DNA of 53,583 bases from Faecalibacterium sp. UBA1360 (GTDB lineage Bacteria; Bacillota; Clostridia; Oscillospirales; Ruminococcaceae), in NCBI GenBank assembly GCA_002306375.1, contig DBRU01000071.1, forward strand, positions 1 to 53,583, in the 5' to 3' direction. The stretch's first letter is position 1, and every line of letters starts with the position of its first letter. Both the position numbers and the translations under genes were made by a program. The notes under the pieces were generated by a model. That model was not told where the DNA came from. It was given only the letters and a program-made list of their open reading frames with translations, and did no database searches. Below, piece after piece: positions 41,342 through 50,477 of the stretch.

Positions 41342-41370
41342 TCATACCTTTTTTTGTCCATCCTTGCAAG
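41342..41370 (-). promoter_or_regulatory. Promoter of the YesL-like / C39-like operon
   Basis: Minus strand TTGCAA (41370-41365), 17-bp spacer, TATGAT (41347-41342). Confidence 0.7.
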
Positions 41371-41420
41371 CCGCGCCCCCAAAAAGGTCAGAATTATTTT
41401 ACAAATTGAACACGGATCTG

Positions 41421-41429
41421 TGCTACAAT
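41421..41429 (+). promoter_or_regulatory. Extended -10 promoter
   Basis: TGC-TACAAT, 45 bp before the start at 41475. TTGAAC at 41406 is too close (12 bp) to be its -35. Confidence 0.45.
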
Positions 41430-41474
41430 AAGAAGGCTTTGTATGAATCTGGTTCCGAAAGGGGAGCTTTGCCC

Positions 41475-42233
41475 ATGGCATGGGTCACAAAAAACAGTCA
41501 GGAAACCTACGCGGACAACCAACCGGCCCGCACCTACACCAAGGCCGAAAAAGCCGGCAACTGGTGGCACTACAACAAGTGGATCGTGGCGGCCGTGGTG
41601 GTGGCCGTCATCGTGGTGGCGGCCATCGTCAAGGATACGGTGCTGCGCGCCGTGCCCGATTATCAGATCGGGTATGTGGGGCTGCAGGAACTGCCCGCCG
41701 ACACCGCCGCCGCCCTGACCGCGTCCTTGCAGCCTTTCTGCGAGGACCTGAACGGCGACGGCCAGGTGCTGATCCAACTCAACCAGTATGCCCTGAACCT
41801 GGATGAGGAAAGCAGCGTCGACGAGGACCCCTATGTGCGCATGGCCGGCATCACCAAACTCAGCGCCGACCTGGCCAGCACCGACGGCAGTTACATCTAC
41901 ATCCTGGAAGACCCCGAGAGCTTCCAGGCCTATACGGGCGGGCTGCGCTATCTGGACGGCACGGTGCCCGACCAGGAGCCTGTGGCCACCGACTGGCAGA
42001 ACATGGTCTACCGCTGGACCGACTGCCCGGTGCTGACCGGCCTGGATCTGGGCGAGTACACCGGCTACACCCTGGTGGATGACACCACCGGCAGCAGCCA
42101 GGACGTGATGAGCAAGCTGTATGTGGCCCGGCGCGGCGTGTGGACCGACGACGGGCAGGAAGACTTTGCCTCCGACGAGGCGCTGTGGCAGGCCCTGACC
42201 GCCGGGGCGGTGTCCACGGCGGCCGAAGGCTGA
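41475..42233 (+). CDS. Single-pass membrane protein of unknown function
   Basis: 252 residues. A cytoplasmic N-terminus (about 35 residues, containing NQPARTYTKAEKAGNWWHYNKW) precedes one strong helix (about 38-58, VAAVVVAVIVVAAIV), followed by an acidic extracytoplasmic domain of about 190 residues with no family motif I recognise. Similar short proteins of this plan, an aromatic WWHYNKW stretch before the helix, are common in Ruminococcaceae as far as I recall. ATG 41475 follows GGGGAG. Its TGA overlaps the ATG of the next small gene. Confidence 0.75.
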   Translation: MAWVTKNSQETYADNQPARTYTKAEKAGNWWHYNKWIVAAVVVAVIVVAAIVKDTVLRAVPDYQIGYVGLQELPADTAAALTASLQPFCEDLNGDGQVLIQLNQYALNLDEESSVDEDPYVRMAGITKLSADLASTDGSYIYILEDPESFQAYTGGLRYLDGTVPDQEPVATDWQNMVYRWTDCPVLTGLDLGEYTGYTLVDDTTGSSQDVMSKLYVARRGVWTDDGQEDFASDEALWQALTAGAVSTAAEG

Positions 42234-42436
42234 TGCGCTGGCGGCCCCGCCCGGCGGCTCGCCCCGGCCCGGCACAGCGGGGGAAAACGCCCGCGCCGCC
42301 GCTGCCCGACAACCCCTACCGGCGCTTTTTTACCCCCACCCCCACCTTTGAGGACCTGGTCCGCCGGGCCCGGAAGGACCGGGGCGGTCCGCCGCCGGCA
42401 TCCGCCCTCCCCGACGCCGGCCGGGAATCCCCCTGA
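42233..42436 (+). CDS. Small basic, proline-rich protein
   Basis: 67 residues, Arg/Pro-rich (MRWRPRPAARPG), with a more ordinary centre YRRFFTPTPTFEDLVRRARKDR. The start ATG shares its A with the stop TGA of the preceding gene (TGATG), a sign of coupled translation. A strong terminator lies 20 bp after its stop. These two facts are the main evidence that it is real, because GC-rich DNA gives many chance frames. No function can be proposed. Confidence 0.45.
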   Translation: MRWRPRPAARPGPAQRGKTPAPPLPDNPYRRFFTPTPTFEDLVRRARKDRGGPPPASALPDAGRESP

Positions 42437-42455
42437 CCCTTGTGTATGCGCTGTT

Positions 42456-42494
42456 CCGCCCGCCCGGTCGTGCGCCGGCCGGGCGGCTTTTTTT
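42456..42494 (+). terminator. Intrinsic terminator
   Basis: CCGCCCG and CCGG pair with CCGG and CGGGCGG around a short loop, followed by seven T. Confidence 0.88.
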
Positions 42495-42528
42495 GCCAAA
42501 TTTCCACGGCCTTTTTTCGCCAATTCCC

Positions 42529-42557
42529 TTGTGATACAGACCGCTTTATGGTATAGT
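42529..42557 (+). promoter_or_regulatory. Promoter of the aromatic amino acid operon
   Basis: TTGTGA (42529-42534), 17-bp spacer and TATAGT (42552-42557) with extended -10 TGG. The leader to pheA is only about 30 nt, so there is no room for a T-box or trp-type attenuator. Confidence 0.72.
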
Positions 42558-42592
42558 AAATCTGTATACGTGTGAAGTCAGGGGGAAATGGG

Positions 42593-43708
42593 ATGGACCA
42601 ACTGCAACAGGCCCGGGCACAGATCGACGAGATCGACGCCAAGATGGCCGAACTGTTTGAGCAGCGCATGATCGCCGTGGGGCAGGTGGCGCAATACAAG
42701 GCCGCCACCGGCAAGCCGGTGTTTGACCCCGCGCGGGAGGACGCCGTGCTGGCCAAGAACACGGCCCGCCTGCAAAACCGGGACCTGCGCGGGTACTACC
42801 GCACGGTGCTGCAGGGCATGATGGCGGTGTCCCGGGCGTACCAGCGCAGCCTGCTGGGGCGGGACACCGCGGCCTACCAGGGGGTGCAGGGGGCGTGGAG
42901 CCACATCGCCCTGACCCGCCTGTTCCCCTTTGCCCGGGCCCGGGCCTACGACACCTGGGCCGAGGTGTTCGACGCCGTGTCGGCGGGGGATGCCGGCTTC
43001 GGCGTGCTTCCCTTTGAAAATTCCAACGCCGGCGACGTGTCCACCGTGCTGGACCTTCTGTACGCTCACCCCGAGTTGTGCGTCGCCCGCATGTGCGACC
43101 TGCCCATCCGGCAGGACCTGCTGGCTTTGCCGGGGGCCGAACTGTCCGGCATCCGCACGGTCGTCAGCCATCAGCAGGCCCTGGCCCAGAGCAGCGTCTA
43201 CCTCAAGACCCACGGCCTTGCCACCCGGGTCTGGGGCAACACCGCCGACGCCGCCCGCTATGTGGCCGAAAGCGGCGACAAGACCCTGGCGGCCATCGCT
43301 TCGGCCCAGACAGCCCGGCTCTACGGCCTGCAAATCCTGGCCGAGGGCGTCAACGAGGACGGGGACAACACCACCCGCTTCATCGTCGTCACCCGGTCGG
43401 ATGCGGCGGCCCCAGTGCCCCCGGCGCCCGGCCGGCGCATGGCCCTCTTGTTCACGGTGGACCACAAGCCCGGCAAGCTGGCCGGCGTCATCCGCCTGAT
43501 CGGCGAGCAGGGCTTCAATATGGAGAACATCAAAAGCCGCCCGCTGCCCCATGTTCCCTTTGAGTATTATTTTTATGTGCAGCTCGTCTGCCCGGACGCC
43601 GACGCGCCCGCCGCCTGCGATGCGCTGCTGACCAAGCTGCAGGACGCCTGCCGCACGCTGCGGGTGCTGGGCGTGTTCGCCACCGGGCCCGCCGACGAGC
43701 CCCTTTGA
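42593..43708 (+). CDS. pheA: Bifunctional chorismate mutase / prephenate dehydratase
   Basis: 371 residues converting chorismate to prephenate and then phenylpyruvate (phenylalanine branch). Residues 1-90 are an AroQ-type chorismate mutase (ARAQIDEIDAKMAELFEQRM, PVFDPAREDAVL). About 105-280 form the dehydratase with FGVLPFENSNAG and the active-site TRF triplet T261-R262-F263. About 288-371 form an ACT domain (TVDHKPGKLAGVI, NMENIKSRPLP) expected to bind phenylalanine for feedback inhibition. ATG 42593 follows GGGGG. First gene of the operon. Confidence 0.95.
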   Translation: MDQLQQARAQIDEIDAKMAELFEQRMIAVGQVAQYKAATGKPVFDPAREDAVLAKNTARLQNRDLRGYYRTVLQGMMAVSRAYQRSLLGRDTAAYQGVQGAWSHIALTRLFPFARARAYDTWAEVFDAVSAGDAGFGVLPFENSNAGDVSTVLDLLYAHPELCVARMCDLPIRQDLLALPGAELSGIRTVVSHQQALAQSSVYLKTHGLATRVWGNTADAARYVAESGDKTLAAIASAQTARLYGLQILAEGVNEDGDNTTRFIVVTRSDAAAPVPPAPGRRMALLFTVDHKPGKLAGVIRLIGEQGFNMENIKSRPLPHVPFEYYFYVQLVCPDADAPAACDALLTKLQDACRTLRVLGVFATGPADEPL

Positions 43709-43757
43709 CCCCGATCCCTTTGCCGACGAACCATCTTGATCCTGAAGGAGGCCCTTT

Positions 43758-44789
43758 ATGAAGCTGACCATGCACCTTGGCGCCAACAGTTACGACATCA
43801 TCCTCAAGCGCGGCTGTCTTTCCAACCTGTACCAGTTCACCGACCTTGCCCACCGCCGGGTCTTTATCCTCACCGATTCCGGCGTGCCCGAACAGTACGC
43901 CAAAACCGTGCTGGACCAGTGCGCCAACGGCGCCGTGTTCACGATCCCCCAGGGCGAGGGCAGCAAATGCCTGAAGGTGTACGGCGATGTCCTTTCCGCC
44001 ATGCTGGACTTCGGCATGGACCGCAAGGACCTGCTGGTGGCCGTGGGCGGCGGCGTGGTGGGGGACCTGGGCGGATTCTGCGCCGCCAGCTATATGCGGG
44101 GCATCTCCTTCGTCAACTGTCCCACCACCACCCTGGCCCAGATCGATTCTTCCATCGGCGGCAAGACCGCCATTGACCTGGGCAGCGCCAAGAACATCGT
44201 GGGGGCCTTCTGGCAGCCGTCGGTGGTGCTCATCGACCCCGATACGCTGGCCACCCTGCCCCGCCGCCAGTTCATCAACGGCCTGGCCGAGGCGGTCAAG
44301 GCCGGTCTCATCGCCGACCCCCAGCTGTTCGACATCTTTGAAAACGGCGACATCGACGCCGAGATCGAGACCATCATCTACCGCAGCCTGCTGGTCAAGA
44401 AAAAGATCGTGCAGGCCGACGAGCGGGAGAACGGCGCCCGCAAAGCCCTGAACTTCGGCCATACCATCGGCCACGGCATCGAGGCCGTCAAGGGCGTGCG
44501 GGGCCGGCGCACCAACGGTCTGTATCACGGCGAGTGCGTGGCCCTGGGCATGCTGCCCATGATCGAGGACAAGTCCCTGCAAAAGCGCACCCGCGCCGTG
44601 CTGCGCAAGCTGGGCCTGCCCGTGCGCACCGGCGTGAACAAGAAAAAGGTGCTGGAATATATGCGCCACGACAAAAAGGGCGCAGGGTCCACGATCACGG
44701 TCATCCGGGTGCCGGGGCTGGGGTGCTGGCGCGCCGACACGATCCCCGTGACCGAACTGCCCGCCTTGCTGGGCGTGGAAGAAGAATAA
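43758..44789 (+). CDS. aroB: 3-Dehydroquinate synthase
   Basis: 343 residues, NAD- and metal-dependent second enzyme of the shikimate pathway (DAHP to 3-dehydroquinate). Family motifs are AVGGGVVGDLGGFCAASYMRGI, PTTTLAQIDSSIGGKTAIDL, KNIVGAFWQP, GLAEAVKAGLI and the metal-ligand stretches ALNFGHTIGHGIE and YHGECVALGM. ATG follows AAGGAGG. In line with pheA upstream and aroC 13 bp downstream. Confidence 0.96.
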   Translation: MKLTMHLGANSYDIILKRGCLSNLYQFTDLAHRRVFILTDSGVPEQYAKTVLDQCANGAVFTIPQGEGSKCLKVYGDVLSAMLDFGMDRKDLLVAVGGGVVGDLGGFCAASYMRGISFVNCPTTTLAQIDSSIGGKTAIDLGSAKNIVGAFWQPSVVLIDPDTLATLPRRQFINGLAEAVKAGLIADPQLFDIFENGDIDAEIETIIYRSLLVKKKIVQADERENGARKALNFGHTIGHGIEAVKGVRGRRTNGLYHGECVALGMLPMIEDKSLQKRTRAVLRKLGLPVRTGVNKKKVLEYMRHDKKGAGSTITVIRVPGLGCWRADTIPVTELPALLGVEEE

Positions 44790-44802
44790 GAGAGGCCTGC
44801 TG

Positions 44803-45915
44803 ATGAAAAACACCTTTGGCAGCGCCGTGTCGCTGACCATTTTTGGCGAAAGCCACGGCCCCGCCATCGGCGCGGTGCTGGACGGCCTGGCCGCCGGCCT
44901 GCCGGTGGACGAGACCTTTATCGCCGACCGCATGGACCGCCGCCGCGCCCGGGGGGACGGGCTTTCCACCGCCCGCACCGAGGCCGACAAAGTGGAGTTT
45001 GTCTCCGGCGTGCTTGACGGCCGCACCACCGGCACGGCCCTGACCCTGCTGGTGCGCAACACCAACACACGCAGCGGCGACTATGCCAAAACGGCGGCGC
45101 TGCTGCGCCCGGGCCACGCCGATTACACGGCATTTGAAAAGTACGAAGGTTTCCAGGACGCCCGGGGCGGGGGACATTTCTCCGGCCGGATCACCGCAGC
45201 GTCGGTGGCTGCCGGGGCTGTGTGCGAGCGGGTCCTGCGGGACCTGGGCGTGCGGGTGTACACCCACATCGCCCGCTGCGCCGGCATCGAGGACGCGCCC
45301 TTGTCCAGCGCCGCCGGCCTGGTCCTGTCCGAACCGGAGCCCGGGCGCTTCGCCCTGCTGGACCCCGAACGGGAAGCCCCCATGCAGGCGGCCATCCGGG
45401 CCGCCGGGGCCGAGGGCGACAGCGTGGGCGGCGTATTGGAGACCATCGTCACCGGCGTGCCCGCCGGTGTGGGCGAGCCCTGGTTCGACAGCGTGGAAAG
45501 CACGCTGGCCCACCTGTTGTTCGCGGTGCCCGCGGTCAAGGGCATCGAATTCGGGGCCGGGTTCGCCATGGCGGACTGGCGGGGCAGTTTTGCCAACGAC
45601 GCCTTCCGCATGCGGGACGGGCGCATCGTCACCGCCACCAACCACAACGGCGGCGTCAACGGCGGCATCGCCAACGGCATGCCCATCGTGCTGCGCACCG
45701 TCGTCAAGCCCACGCCCAGCATCTACCGCGCCCAGCAGACCGTGGATTATCCCGCACGCCGGGACGCCGAACTGTCCATTCAGGGCCGGCACGACCCCTG
45801 CATCGTGCCCCGGGCGGCCGTGGTGCAGAACACGCTGACCGCCTTCGGCATCCTGGACTTGCTCAGCGTGCGCTACGGCACCCTGGCGCAAAAGCACGGC
45901 CTGCCCCGGGATTGA
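44803..45915 (+). CDS. aroC: Chorismate synthase
   Basis: 370 residues, reduced-FMN-dependent last step of the shikimate pathway (EPSP to chorismate). Signatures are FGESHGPAIGAVLDG at the N-terminus, MDRRRARG, the RPGHADYTAFEKY-like stretch, GGGHFSGRITA, and NGGVNGGIANGMPI near the C-terminus. Start follows GAGAGG and lies 13 bp after aroB. Length is typical. Confidence 0.96.
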   Translation: MKNTFGSAVSLTIFGESHGPAIGAVLDGLAAGLPVDETFIADRMDRRRARGDGLSTARTEADKVEFVSGVLDGRTTGTALTLLVRNTNTRSGDYAKTAALLRPGHADYTAFEKYEGFQDARGGGHFSGRITAASVAAGAVCERVLRDLGVRVYTHIARCAGIEDAPLSSAAGLVLSEPEPGRFALLDPEREAPMQAAIRAAGAEGDSVGGVLETIVTGVPAGVGEPWFDSVESTLAHLLFAVPAVKGIEFGAGFAMADWRGSFANDAFRMRDGRIVTATNHNGGVNGGIANGMPIVLRTVVKPTPSIYRAQQTVDYPARRDAELSIQGRHDPCIVPRAAVVQNTLTAFGILDLLSVRYGTLAQKHGLPRD

Positions 45916-45961
45916 AGCACCCGGACGGCCAACCCACACGGAAAGGGGAGAACACCATCAC

Positions 45962-47218
45962 ATGGAATACGGATTGATCGGCGCCAAGTTGGGGCACAGC
46001 TATTCCCGCGAGATCCACCAGCAGGTGGGCGGCTATACCTATGAACTGCGCCCCCTGCCCACCGAGGAAGACGCCCGGGCCTATCTGTCGGCGCGGGCGT
46101 TCCGGGCCATCAACGTGACCATCCCGTACAAGCGCCTGGTCATGGAATACTGCGATGTCATCGACCCGGCCGCCCAGGCCATCGGCGCGGTGAACACGGT
46201 GGTACATCGGGGCGACAAGCTCTACGGCTACAACACCGACTACGCCGGCTTCTCCTGGCTGGCCCGGCGTCACAACGTGCATTTTGCGGGCAAGACCGTT
46301 CTGATCCTGGGCACCGGCGGCACCTGCGCCACCGCGTCCGCCGTGTGCCGGGACGGCGGGGCCAAAAAGATCCTGACCGTCAGCCGCAGCGGCGCGGGCG
46401 GGGCGCTGACCTACGCCCAGGCCGCCGAACACCCGGAAGTGGAGATCGTCGTCAACACCACCCCCGCCGGCATGTACCCCGACGTGGGGCAGTGCCTGCT
46501 GGACTTAAACGCCTTCCCCCGGCTGGAAGCCGTGCTGGACGTGGTGTACAATCCCTTCCGCACCGAGCTGCTGCTGCGGGCCGAAGCCCGGGGCGTGCCC
46601 GCCTGCTGCGGGTTCGAGATGCTGGTGGCCCAGGCCGTCTATGCGGCCGAACTGTTCACCGGCCGTACCTTGGACAAGCCCGCCCTGATCGAAAAGATCC
46701 AGCGCCCCATGAAGCGTCGGCTCGCCAACGTGTCCCTCATCGGCATGCCGGGCTGCGGCAAGAGCACGGTGGGCGAGGCCCTGGCCCGGGTGCTGGGCAA
46801 GACCTACGTGGACCTGGACGAGCTTGTGGAGCAGCGCGCCGGCATGCCCATCCCGGACATTTTCGCCCGGGAAGGGGAGGACGCCTTCCGCCGGTACGAA
46901 GCCGCGGCCCTGGCCGATGTCTCCCGCGAGCACGGGCAGGTCATCGCCTGCGGCGGCGGGGTCATCAAGACCCCGGGCGCGGCGCGGCGTCTGCGTCAGA
47001 ACGGCCCCGTCATCTGGGTGCGCCGCCCCGTGGAGTTTCTGGCCACGGCGGGCCGGCCCCTGTCCACGGGCCGGGACGCTTTGCTGCGCATGCAGGCCGA
47101 GCGCGAACCCGCCTACCGCGCCGCCAGCGACGCCGTCATCGACAACACCGCCCGCCTGGACGACGCGGTCAACGCCGCCCGGTCGGCCTTTGAGCAGACT
47201 TTCGATTACCGGGCCTGA
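45962..47218 (+). CDS. aroE-aroK: Fused shikimate dehydrogenase / shikimate kinase
   Basis: 418 residues carrying two consecutive pathway activities. Residues about 1-250 are AroE: GAKLGHSYS for shikimate binding, the catalytic lysine in NVTIPYK, NTDYAGF, an NADP motif LGTGGTCATA and FEMLVAQA at the end. Residues about 255-418 are AroK: P-loop GMPGCGKST (K267), DLDELVEQ, FRRYEAAAL and IACGGGVIKTPGA. The two domains are joined by about 15 residues (IEKIQRPMKRR). AroE and AroK are separate proteins in most bacteria, so the fusion is a real architectural feature; no frameshift or stop is needed to read through. ATG follows AAAGGGGAG. Confidence 0.95.
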   Translation: MEYGLIGAKLGHSYSREIHQQVGGYTYELRPLPTEEDARAYLSARAFRAINVTIPYKRLVMEYCDVIDPAAQAIGAVNTVVHRGDKLYGYNTDYAGFSWLARRHNVHFAGKTVLILGTGGTCATASAVCRDGGAKKILTVSRSGAGGALTYAQAAEHPEVEIVVNTTPAGMYPDVGQCLLDLNAFPRLEAVLDVVYNPFRTELLLRAEARGVPACCGFEMLVAQAVYAAELFTGRTLDKPALIEKIQRPMKRRLANVSLIGMPGCGKSTVGEALARVLGKTYVDLDELVEQRAGMPIPDIFAREGEDAFRRYEAAALADVSREHGQVIACGGGVIKTPGAARRLRQNGPVIWVRRPVEFLATAGRPLSTGRDALLRMQAEREPAYRAASDAVIDNTARLDDAVNAARSAFEQTFDYRA

Positions 47219-47277
47219 GCGCCCGCGCCCCATAGGGCACACCCAATGAATGTAAAACAGAAACGAGGAAGCCATCC

Positions 47278-48294
47278 ATGATCATTTCCACCAAGAAAGG
47301 CACCCCCCAGGTCGAGATCGACCGCATCATCGACAATTTCGAGCGCCAGGGCCTGTCGGTCACCCTGATCCGCGGCACCGATTACAACGTGTTCGGCCTT
47401 GTGGGCGACACCACCAAGATCGCCGAAAAGGACGTGCTGGCCAACCCCTGGGTCGAAAACGTCACCCGTGTGTCCGCGCCCTACAAGCGTGCCAATCGCC
47501 TGTTCCACCCGAAGGACACCGTCATCGATGTGCGCGGCGTCAAGATCGGCGGCGACGCCCCGGTGGTGGTCATGGCCGGCCCGTGCAGCATCGAGGGCGA
47601 GGCCCACACCCTGAAAATGGCCGAGCTGGTCAAGGCCGGCGGGGCCAACTTCCTGCGTGGCGGCGCCTACAAGCCCCGCACCAGCCCCTATTCCTTCCAG
47701 GGCCTTGGCACCGAGGGCATACTGGACATGGTCAAGGCCCGGGAACTCACCGGCCTGCCCATCGTCAGCGAGCTGATGGACGAGACCCACATCGACGAAT
47801 TCGAGGAATACGTGGACGTGGTGCAGATCGGCGCGCGCAATATGCAGAACTTCCAGCTGCTCAAGGCCGTGGGCAAAATGACCAAGCCCATCCTGCTCAA
47901 GCGCGGCTTTGCCAACACCATCGAAGAATGGATCATGTCGGCCGAATACATCATGGCCGGCGGCAACGAACAGGTCATCCTGTGCGAGCGGGGCATCCGT
48001 TCCTTTGAAAAGTACACCCGCAACACGCTGGATCTGTCGGCCATCCCGGTCATCAAGGACAAGACCCATCTGCCCATCATCGTGGACCCCAGCCATGCCA
48101 CCGGCGACTATAAGTACGTGGAGAGCATGGCCATCGCGGCGGTGGCCGCCGGGGCCGACGGGCTGGAGATCGAAGTACACGACAACCCGCCCTGCGCCTG
48201 GAGCGACGGCGCTCAGTGCCTCAAGCCCGACAAATTCCGCGACACCATCGCCAAGTGCCGCAAGGTGGCCGCGGCCATCGGCCGCGCCATGTGA
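47278..48294 (+). CDS. aroF: 3-Deoxy-7-phosphoheptulonate (DAHP) synthase
   Basis: 338 residues, first enzyme of the pathway (PEP plus erythrose-4-phosphate). An N-terminal ferredoxin-like/ACT-type regulatory domain (about 1-80, MIISTKKGTPQ...ENVTRVSAPYK) is followed by the type I-beta barrel: VMAGPCSIEGE, FLRGGAYKPRTSPYSFQG, QIGARNMQNF, LLKRGFANTIEEW, ILCERGIR and IVDPSHATG. The N-terminal domain is the kind that gives feedback inhibition by Tyr or Phe in Thermotoga-type enzymes. ATG follows ACGAGG. Fifth gene of the operon. Confidence 0.95.
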   Translation: MIISTKKGTPQVEIDRIIDNFERQGLSVTLIRGTDYNVFGLVGDTTKIAEKDVLANPWVENVTRVSAPYKRANRLFHPKDTVIDVRGVKIGGDAPVVVMAGPCSIEGEAHTLKMAELVKAGGANFLRGGAYKPRTSPYSFQGLGTEGILDMVKARELTGLPIVSELMDETHIDEFEEYVDVVQIGARNMQNFQLLKAVGKMTKPILLKRGFANTIEEWIMSAEYIMAGGNEQVILCERGIRSFEKYTRNTLDLSAIPVIKDKTHLPIIVDPSHATGDYKYVESMAIAAVAAGADGLEIEVHDNPPCAWSDGAQCLKPDKFRDTIAKCRKVAAAIGRAM

Positions 48295-48315
48295 CGCGGT
48301 AAAGGGGGGACCCCA

Positions 48316-49602
48316 TTGGACGCCATCCTGCACACCGGCCGCGTGGCCGGCACCGCGGCCGTGCCGCCCAGCAAAAGCGCCGCCCACCGGGCGGTGCTGT
48401 GCGCGGCGCTGGCCGGCGGGACCAGCCGCATCGAAAACATCGAATATTCCGACGACATCCGCGCCACCATCGGCGCGGTGCGCCAGCTGGGCGCCAAAGT
48501 CGTGGAGGAAGAACGGGCCCTGACCGTCACCGGGCGGGGCGGGGATGGCTTCGCCACCGTCACCCGGCCGGTCTTTTGCAACGAGAGCGGCAGCACCCTG
48601 CGCTTTCTGATCCCTGTGTTCAGCCTCACGGCCCAAAAGGTCCGCTTCACCGGCGCGGGGCGGCTGTTCGACCGCCCCCAGGAAGTGTACCGCCTGCTGT
48701 TCACCCGCCAGGGCCTGCGCTTTGAACAGACGGCCGAGGGCATCACGATCTTCGGCCGGCTGCGTCCCGGCGGCTTCACGCTGCCCGGGGATGTGTCCAG
48801 CCAGTTCATCAGCGGGCTGCTGTTCGCCGCGCCGCTGCTGGAATCCGAGAGCACCATCGAGGTCCAGCCCCCCTTTGAAAGCCGTTCCTACGTGGACCTG
48901 ACCCTGGGGGCCATGCAGCGCTACGGCGTCAAGGTCACCCAGCGGGCCCGAAAGGGCGGGGTGCTCTATCGCATCGCCGCGCCCCAGCGCTATGCCCCCT
49001 GCGACTGGACCGTGGAGGCCGACTACAGCCAGGCGGCCTTCCTGGCCGTGCTGGGCGTGCTGGCGGGGGACATCGCGGTGGCCGGCCTGGACGCCGCCAG
49101 CCGCCAGGGGGACCGGGTCATCCTGGACATCCTGCGTGACTTCGGCGGAAAATTTGCCGAAAAAGACGGTGCGCTGCATTTTTCCCGCAGCCTGCTCAAG
49201 GGCGGCGACATCGACCTGGCCGATTGCCCGGACCTGGGCCCGGTGCTCATCGCCCTGGGCTGTTTTTGCAGCGGCCGCACCACGATCCGCAACGCCGGCC
49301 GCCTTCGCCTGAAAGAATCCGACCGCATCGCCGCCATGCAACAGGAACTGGCCAAGCTGGGCGGGGTGGTCCTCGCCGACGGCGACACCGTCACCGTGGA
49401 CGGCACGGCGCTGCACGCGCCCAGGGAACCCCTGTTCGGCCACAACGACCACCGCATCGTCATGGCCCTGGCCGTGACGCTGCTGGCAGCCAACCTGCCG
49501 GGGATCATCCGGGGCGCGGGGGCGGTGCGCAAAAGCTGGCCCGCCTTCTTTGAGGTGCTGCGCAGCCTGGGGGCCGACATCGAATGCAAGGAAAGCGAGT
49601 GA
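48316..49602 (+). CDS. aroA: 3-Phosphoshikimate 1-carboxyvinyltransferase (EPSP synthase)
   Basis: 428 residues. Condenses shikimate-3-phosphate with PEP. Motifs are PPSKSAAHRAVLCAAL at the N-terminus, NESGSTLRFLIPVF, SSQFISGLLFAAPL, the DYSQAAFLAVLGVL segment, RLKESDRIAAM and HNDHRIVMALAV. The start codon is TTG 48316, with AAAGGGGGG six bases upstream and no closer ATG. It overlaps tyrA by GTGA if that gene starts at 49599. The SGST segment replaces the common AGT(A)xR element, which is worth noting for inhibitor class but not interpretable here. Confidence 0.95.
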   Translation: MDAILHTGRVAGTAAVPPSKSAAHRAVLCAALAGGTSRIENIEYSDDIRATIGAVRQLGAKVVEEERALTVTGRGGDGFATVTRPVFCNESGSTLRFLIPVFSLTAQKVRFTGAGRLFDRPQEVYRLLFTRQGLRFEQTAEGITIFGRLRPGGFTLPGDVSSQFISGLLFAAPLLESESTIEVQPPFESRSYVDLTLGAMQRYGVKVTQRARKGGVLYRIAAPQRYAPCDWTVEADYSQAAFLAVLGVLAGDIAVAGLDAASRQGDRVILDILRDFGGKFAEKDGALHFSRSLLKGGDIDLADCPDLGPVLIALGCFCSGRTTIRNAGRLRLKESDRIAAMQQELAKLGGVVLADGDTVTVDGTALHAPREPLFGHNDHRIVMALAVTLLAANLPGIIRGAGAVRKSWPAFFEVLRSLGADIECKESE

Positions 49603-50459
49603 ACGCCATGGACCGCAGCCATACCTTTCTGATCGTGGGCCTGGGACTTCTGGGCGGCAAGTACGCCCAGGTGCTGTCGGGCAAGGGGTACCGGGTCACC
49701 GGCATCGACACCGACGAGTCCGCCGTGGCCTACGCGCTGGAAAAGGAATATATCTGCGCCGGCGCGGCCCGGGACTTTGAAGCCCTGGTCCAAAGCGCGG
49801 ACCGGGTCATTTTTGCCGTGTACCCCACGGCACTGCTGGAGTGGGTGGGGCGGTACGGCTCTCTGTTTGCCCCCGGCACGCTGATCACCGACGTATCCGG
49901 CGTCAAGCGGGGGGTGGTGGGCCCGGTACAGGCCGCTTTGCCCGAGGGCGTGGAGTTCATCGCCAGCCACCCCATGGCCGGGCGGGAGACCAGCGGTATC
50001 ACCCACAGCGCCGAGGTGGACTTTGCCCCCGCCAACTTCATCATCACCCCCACCGAGCAAAACACCCCCGCCGCCATCGACTGGTGCCGGGACCTGGCCC
50101 GGGCGCTGGGCTTTGCCCGCATCTCGGTGCTCAGTCCGGCCGAACACGACCGCATGATCGGCTATGTCAGCCAGCTGTGCCACGCCATCGCCGTGTGCCT
50201 GATGTGCGCGTCGGACAATACCGAACTGGCCCGCTACACCGGCGACTCGTTCCGTGACTTGACGCGCATTGCGCGCATCAACGATAAAATGTGGGCCGAA
50301 CTGTTTTTGTGGAACAAGGACAACCTGATCGGCGAGATCGATATGTTCTCGGCCTCGCTGGCCGAGCTGCGCGCGCGCCTGGCCGACGGCGACCGCGCCG
50401 GGCTGGAAGAGATGTTCCGCCTGTCCACCAAACGCCGGGAAGCCTTCGACAAAAAGTGA
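49599..50459 (+). CDS. tyrA: Prephenate dehydrogenase
   Basis: 286 residues, NAD(P)-dependent conversion of prephenate to 4-hydroxyphenylpyruvate (tyrosine branch). The N-terminal Rossmann fold shows IVGLGLLGGKYA. Substrate-domain motifs are SHPMAGRETSG, VLSPAEHDRMIGYVSQLCHAIA with the catalytic histidine, and YTGDSFRDLTRIA. No ACT domain follows. The start is either GTG 49599, which has AAGGA at 6 nt and overlaps the aroA stop as GTGA, or ATG 49608 without a good ribosome binding site. I prefer the former. Confidence 0.94.
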   Translation: MNAMDRSHTFLIVGLGLLGGKYAQVLSGKGYRVTGIDTDESAVAYALEKEYICAGAARDFEALVQSADRVIFAVYPTALLEWVGRYGSLFAPGTLITDVSGVKRGVVGPVQAALPEGVEFIASHPMAGRETSGITHSAEVDFAPANFIITPTEQNTPAAIDWCRDLARALGFARISVLSPAEHDRMIGYVSQLCHAIAVCLMCASDNTELARYTGDSFRDLTRIARINDKMWAELFLWNKDNLIGEIDMFSASLAELRARLADGDRAGLEEMFRLSTKRREAFDKK

Positions 50460-50477
50460 CGCGAGGAGGGAACCGCC

